A stretch of 64,000 nucleotides of DNA from Histomonas meleagridis (taxonomy: Eukaryota; Parabasalia; Tritrichomonadida; Dientamoebidae): positions 1,178,001 to 1,242,000 of the forward strand of contig WSYJ01000178.1 of NCBI GenBank assembly GCA_020186115.1, in the 5' to 3' direction. Positions 62,201 through 64,000 of the stretch are shown here, piece after piece; within the stretch, counting starts at the first letter, position 1; each line of letters starts with the position of its first letter. Below the pieces are notes generated by a model. That model did no database searches. It saw nothing but the letters and a program-made list of their open reading frames with translations, and was not told where the DNA came from. The translations under genes were made by a program, and so were the position numbers.

Positions 62201-64000
62201 TTATGGATTCATCGTGAGAAATATCAATGGGTTGGATCAAATGAAACATTATTATCTAAATCACCATATCGTAACACAACAATGTTTTTAATAGAATCAA
62301 ATCCAAAAATTAAAATTTTATTATCTTCTGGTGTATCGAAAGTTATTATTATACCAATTGAAAAGAAAATCGAAGAAATTATACCAATGATCGGACAAAA
62401 ATTAGGAATTAAATCATTTGTTGGTTATTCTTTGTTTAAACCTGTTGAAGGATCAGAACCAATTCCATTAGATCCACAACTTTCTATTCCAGAACAAATT
62501 AATTCATATGAAACACTTGAATTTAAACGAAGGTTTTTCTTAATATCTAAATCAGAATTAGAAAATCCAAATACACTTTATCAAACGTTTTGTGATGTTA
62601 AAGAATTAATTCAAAGTGGGAAAAATGAAATTTCATCCAAAAAAGCGATTGAATTAAGTTATTTATCATTATTAGCTGACTTTGGTGAAAAGTTTACTAT
62701 TCAAGCGTTTCCTAAAGAAAAGGAATATATTGAAAATTATATACCAAAATGTGTTAAAGTTAATTATGCTAAAGCTAAAACAATTATTTCATCTATGCTT
62801 AAAAGAAATCCTTTTGTTAATAAACAAGAAACTATGCGAAATTATATACAAATTGCACGTACAATTCCATCATTTGCATGTGAAGAATTTAATGTTATTT
62901 TAATTGATGATAAAAAAGGACATCAATTAAAAACAAATACATTTTTATATATAAGTCCTTATCGAATCTTCTTAATGGATGAAAGTAAAAAGAAAGAAAT
63001 CATTGATATTTCATATCAAAAGATATTAAATGTCAAGAATTTGTTGAATCAAGTTTGTATTAAATATTGTAGTGATGATAATCAAGCATTATATTGTGAA
63101 ATTGAATCAAATTCGTCTGATAAAATTAGTTCTTTAATTAATGCTCAATTAAATATTCATAAACATTTATTACTTGAGAAATTAGAAGATAAAAATAATA
63201 AAAGTACATCATTTAATATTGAACTTATAACTTTATATGGTTTAGGACCAAGTACTTCACAACAATTTACTTATGACTTAAGAATTACTGGTGAAGAATT
63301 CATTAAACAAGCTTGTAAAAACTTAGGCATTGATCCTGATTGTCAATATTCAGCTATTCTTGTGATTACTAATGATGAATATAAATGGATTAAAAAAGAT
63401 GTAATTCTTGGTACACTTAATCCTGTGACAGGATCAATTGTTCATATTTATCCAACTTATTCACAAATTCAAATTTGTGCAAATAAATTCCAACGTAAAA
63501 TGTATATTAACATTGAAAAAACTATTCAACAATTAATTGAAGAAATAGCTTTTAAAATGTATATTGATCTCCCACTTGGTTATACTTTATATTATAAAAA
63601 TGATAAAAGTTTAATTCCTCTTGATTTATTATCAACTATTCCTGAACAAGTACTTAATTTCGAGAAATTATATTTCAAACGAAGAGCATTTCTTTTTACT
63701 AAAGATGATATTAATAGTTCACAAATGGTAACTCGAATTTTCCAGGATGTACTTGAAAATATTCTTTCTGGAATTCCCGAAATAAATAATGATAATCAAA
63801 TCTTAGAATTAGCTGCTTATGCACTACTAGCAAAAGGTGAAACTAAAAACATTACGAATTTAAATGGAATTATTCCAAATACAATAAAAGTTAAACCAAA
63901 ACTTCTTCAAGCTATAATTACTAATGTAAAAAATTCCAAACTTAAAAAAGAACTTGCAGCTTCGAAATTTATATATTCGGCAAGAAATTTGGAACATTGG
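59222..64000 (+). CDS. Multi-FERM (talin-head-like) protein, 3' end beyond window
   Basis: The frame is open from the ATG at 59222 to the last base, 1593 codons without a stop. Residues 8-86 and 149-230 look like ubiquitin-like F0/F1 lobes. Then comes F2 (IMFLRKYFLFSRED ... DAIKLLIYRYYAEE ... YLPKTYK, about 300-380). F3 is PTB-like (GFACTMFKNVIVEV, about 417-540). The same order recurs with KLLFKRRFFVLSSQ near 703, TLEFKRRFFLISKSE near 1099 and KLYFKRRAFLFTKDD near 1481. This is the talin LLFRKKFFYS motif. F3 lobes lie near 808 and 1215; the fourth is cut by the window end. Talin heads link membranes or receptors to actin. At least four FERM modules in series is not a layout I know. Confidence 0.75.
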   Translation, partial: MSTDLVALYTSSTIQDDHPKVFQYYLDYTGMQCLQVAMKNLGIEYEPNYGLLLRSTEVKWLDLSQTLRSQNVKTGFMIIVYPMEEQKTQPIFIKTIDIETTQTTVYQEAVVDGEDDDINYEYTNIDEKVTEFNEIKYGGFQSQKGENAKIVSIFTSDGFNTTQPKECKYYIHSSYTEVLETALKHLGLNRNAEYCVLLQYGLDVRKWFKETGFLEEYNPFNGMYLYVFQKIKQINVHSEYQQMKTISIDITKTVSDLVEEISKDFNIRNHYSYNLCTIKDPKNPIPLNGDLSIPQQTKEINDIMFLRKYFLFSREDLETIETTKIAFKDAMKEFITNDVELSESDAIKLLIYRYYAEETNPNFQNVPDDLSKYLPKTYKNGKTIGHKLKSYAKKIPKVDQFNACRKYIKKLRKINGFACTMFKNVIVEVKYQNNKTSVEIDLKVSPLSVTFINKKNGNVEEKISISKIISINLLETTLEIQFAISKPFGKTGKYLFYSPETNKIKFLIEKYNTISKQILIHRAKLKLQNSQHTINNKTKVTLFTTTNLKDEKPSMFDYDSSFTGKIFIKYAEKYLSLEHSSNHIALVKMLKKKHQWISNETFLCLMGIQNGMTVYIIDNFYPIKVIFSNQSSKTMVFDLTQKIEEIIPSVFKKQGLPIVSGFTLYSLEDENNPRPLDVKLSIPEQCSDYSKLLFKRRFFVLSSQVLQSIQTAYSTVCDCKDNVLDPNSDVRLSEDEAIELAIYYLYSSAMNPQDVKSAKQHDYNGLIPSYINIDKKFDVKFKKVLEEFKPLERIDASKFYIGKVRQIKGFGVEKFVVIYREVTFGVTEKTIKDTTLAIGPLNISVFLPNTNEPIYSISYRLIINYQSMGHKLLIKFSNPQTNKIHSIEFKIRDIDIVLMLLSQYISIIHSLLFENREKQRKELEETTQRLRGGFVDETGKTYQPMNDFLISSSLYKRDNLSKLWIELNKTGKEVIDIVVPILKIDTKIDYSVLLWIHREKYQWVGSNETLLSKSPYRNTTMFLIESNPKIKILLSSGVSKVIIIPIEKKIEEIIPMIGQKLGIKSFVGYSLFKPVEGSEPIPLDPQLSIPEQINSYETLEFKRRFFLISKSELENPNTLYQTFCDVKELIQSGKNEISSKKAIELSYLSLLADFGEKFTIQAFPKEKEYIENYIPKCVKVNYAKAKTIISSMLKRNPFVNKQETMRNYIQIARTIPSFACEEFNVILIDDKKGHQLKTNTFLYISPYRIFLMDESKKKEIIDISYQKILNVKNLLNQVCIKYCSDDNQALYCEIESNSSDKISSLINAQLNIHKHLLLEKLEDKNNKSTSFNIELITLYGLGPSTSQQFTYDLRITGEEFIKQACKNLGIDPDCQYSAILVITNDEYKWIKKDVILGTLNPVTGSIVHIYPTYSQIQICANKFQRKMYINIEKTIQQLIEEIAFKMYIDLPLGYTLYYKNDKSLIPLDLLSTIPEQVLNFEKLYFKRRAFLFTKDDINSSQMVTRIFQDVLENILSGIPEINNDNQILELAAYALLAKGETKNITNLNGIIPNTIKVKPKLLQAIITNVKNSKLKKELAASKFIYSARNLEHW

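Overview
The window is AT-rich nuclear DNA of a protist, almost certainly a parabasalid (trichomonad). A Tritrichomonas-like species is my best guess, but nothing here fixes the genus. Four things support this: large intron-poor eukaryotic housekeeping genes, BspA-like leucine-rich-repeat surface proteins, several ankyrin proteins with a DUF3447 core, and stop codons that often sit in a TAAA context (the trichomonad stop/poly(A) signal). Many starts also have an AACCGTT (Myb-site-like) element close upstream. TGA, TAA and TAG all end normal genes, so the code is standard.

Layout. 0.5-5 kb: alpha-COP and ribosomal protein uL5 (RPL11). 5-17 kb: an accessory region read mostly on the minus strand, with a tetraspanin-like protein, a relic of a DUF3447 gene, three BspA-like copies (one open, two broken), a thioesterase gene with two in-frame TGA codons, and a surface protein with a different ectodomain on the same stalk and anchor. 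17-23 kb: an atypical Ras-like GTPase, an HRD1-type membrane RING ligase without an ATG, a DUF3447/ankyrin locus and a Rab5-like GTPase. 23-39 kb: a 1651-residue protein resembling the N-terminal half of BEACH proteins, a double BspA protein, a UBR-type N-recognin and an 848-residue possible RasGAP-like protein. 39-55 kb: a BspA tail fragment, three more DUF3447/ankyrin loci, B9D1, RPL18, RPS18, a UBA-domain protein and two decayed genes. 55-64 kb: CCZ1, a Rab11-like GTPase and a gene running off the window end that encodes at least four tandem talin-like FERM domains.

The most unusual pattern is in the four ankyrin loci. Every ankyrin repeat has an intact reading frame, but successive repeats are separated by AT-rich spacers that shift frame or contain stops. 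In three loci, on both strands, the period is almost exactly 170 bp. All four loci end in a shortened ankyrin repeat with a proper stop. This looks like one exon per repeat with non-canonical introns, or else a bank of recombination cassettes. The other main point is the modular surface family: LRR or other ectodomains exchanged onto a common SNTF-repeat stalk, membrane segment and tail ending D-(Q/N)-(W/F)-(L/M). Several housekeeping genes (COPA, two Rabs, CCZ1, the HRD1-like ligase) belong to membrane traffic and ER quality control, but they are dispersed and show no sign of an operon. I saw no tRNA, rRNA, CRISPR array or transposase.
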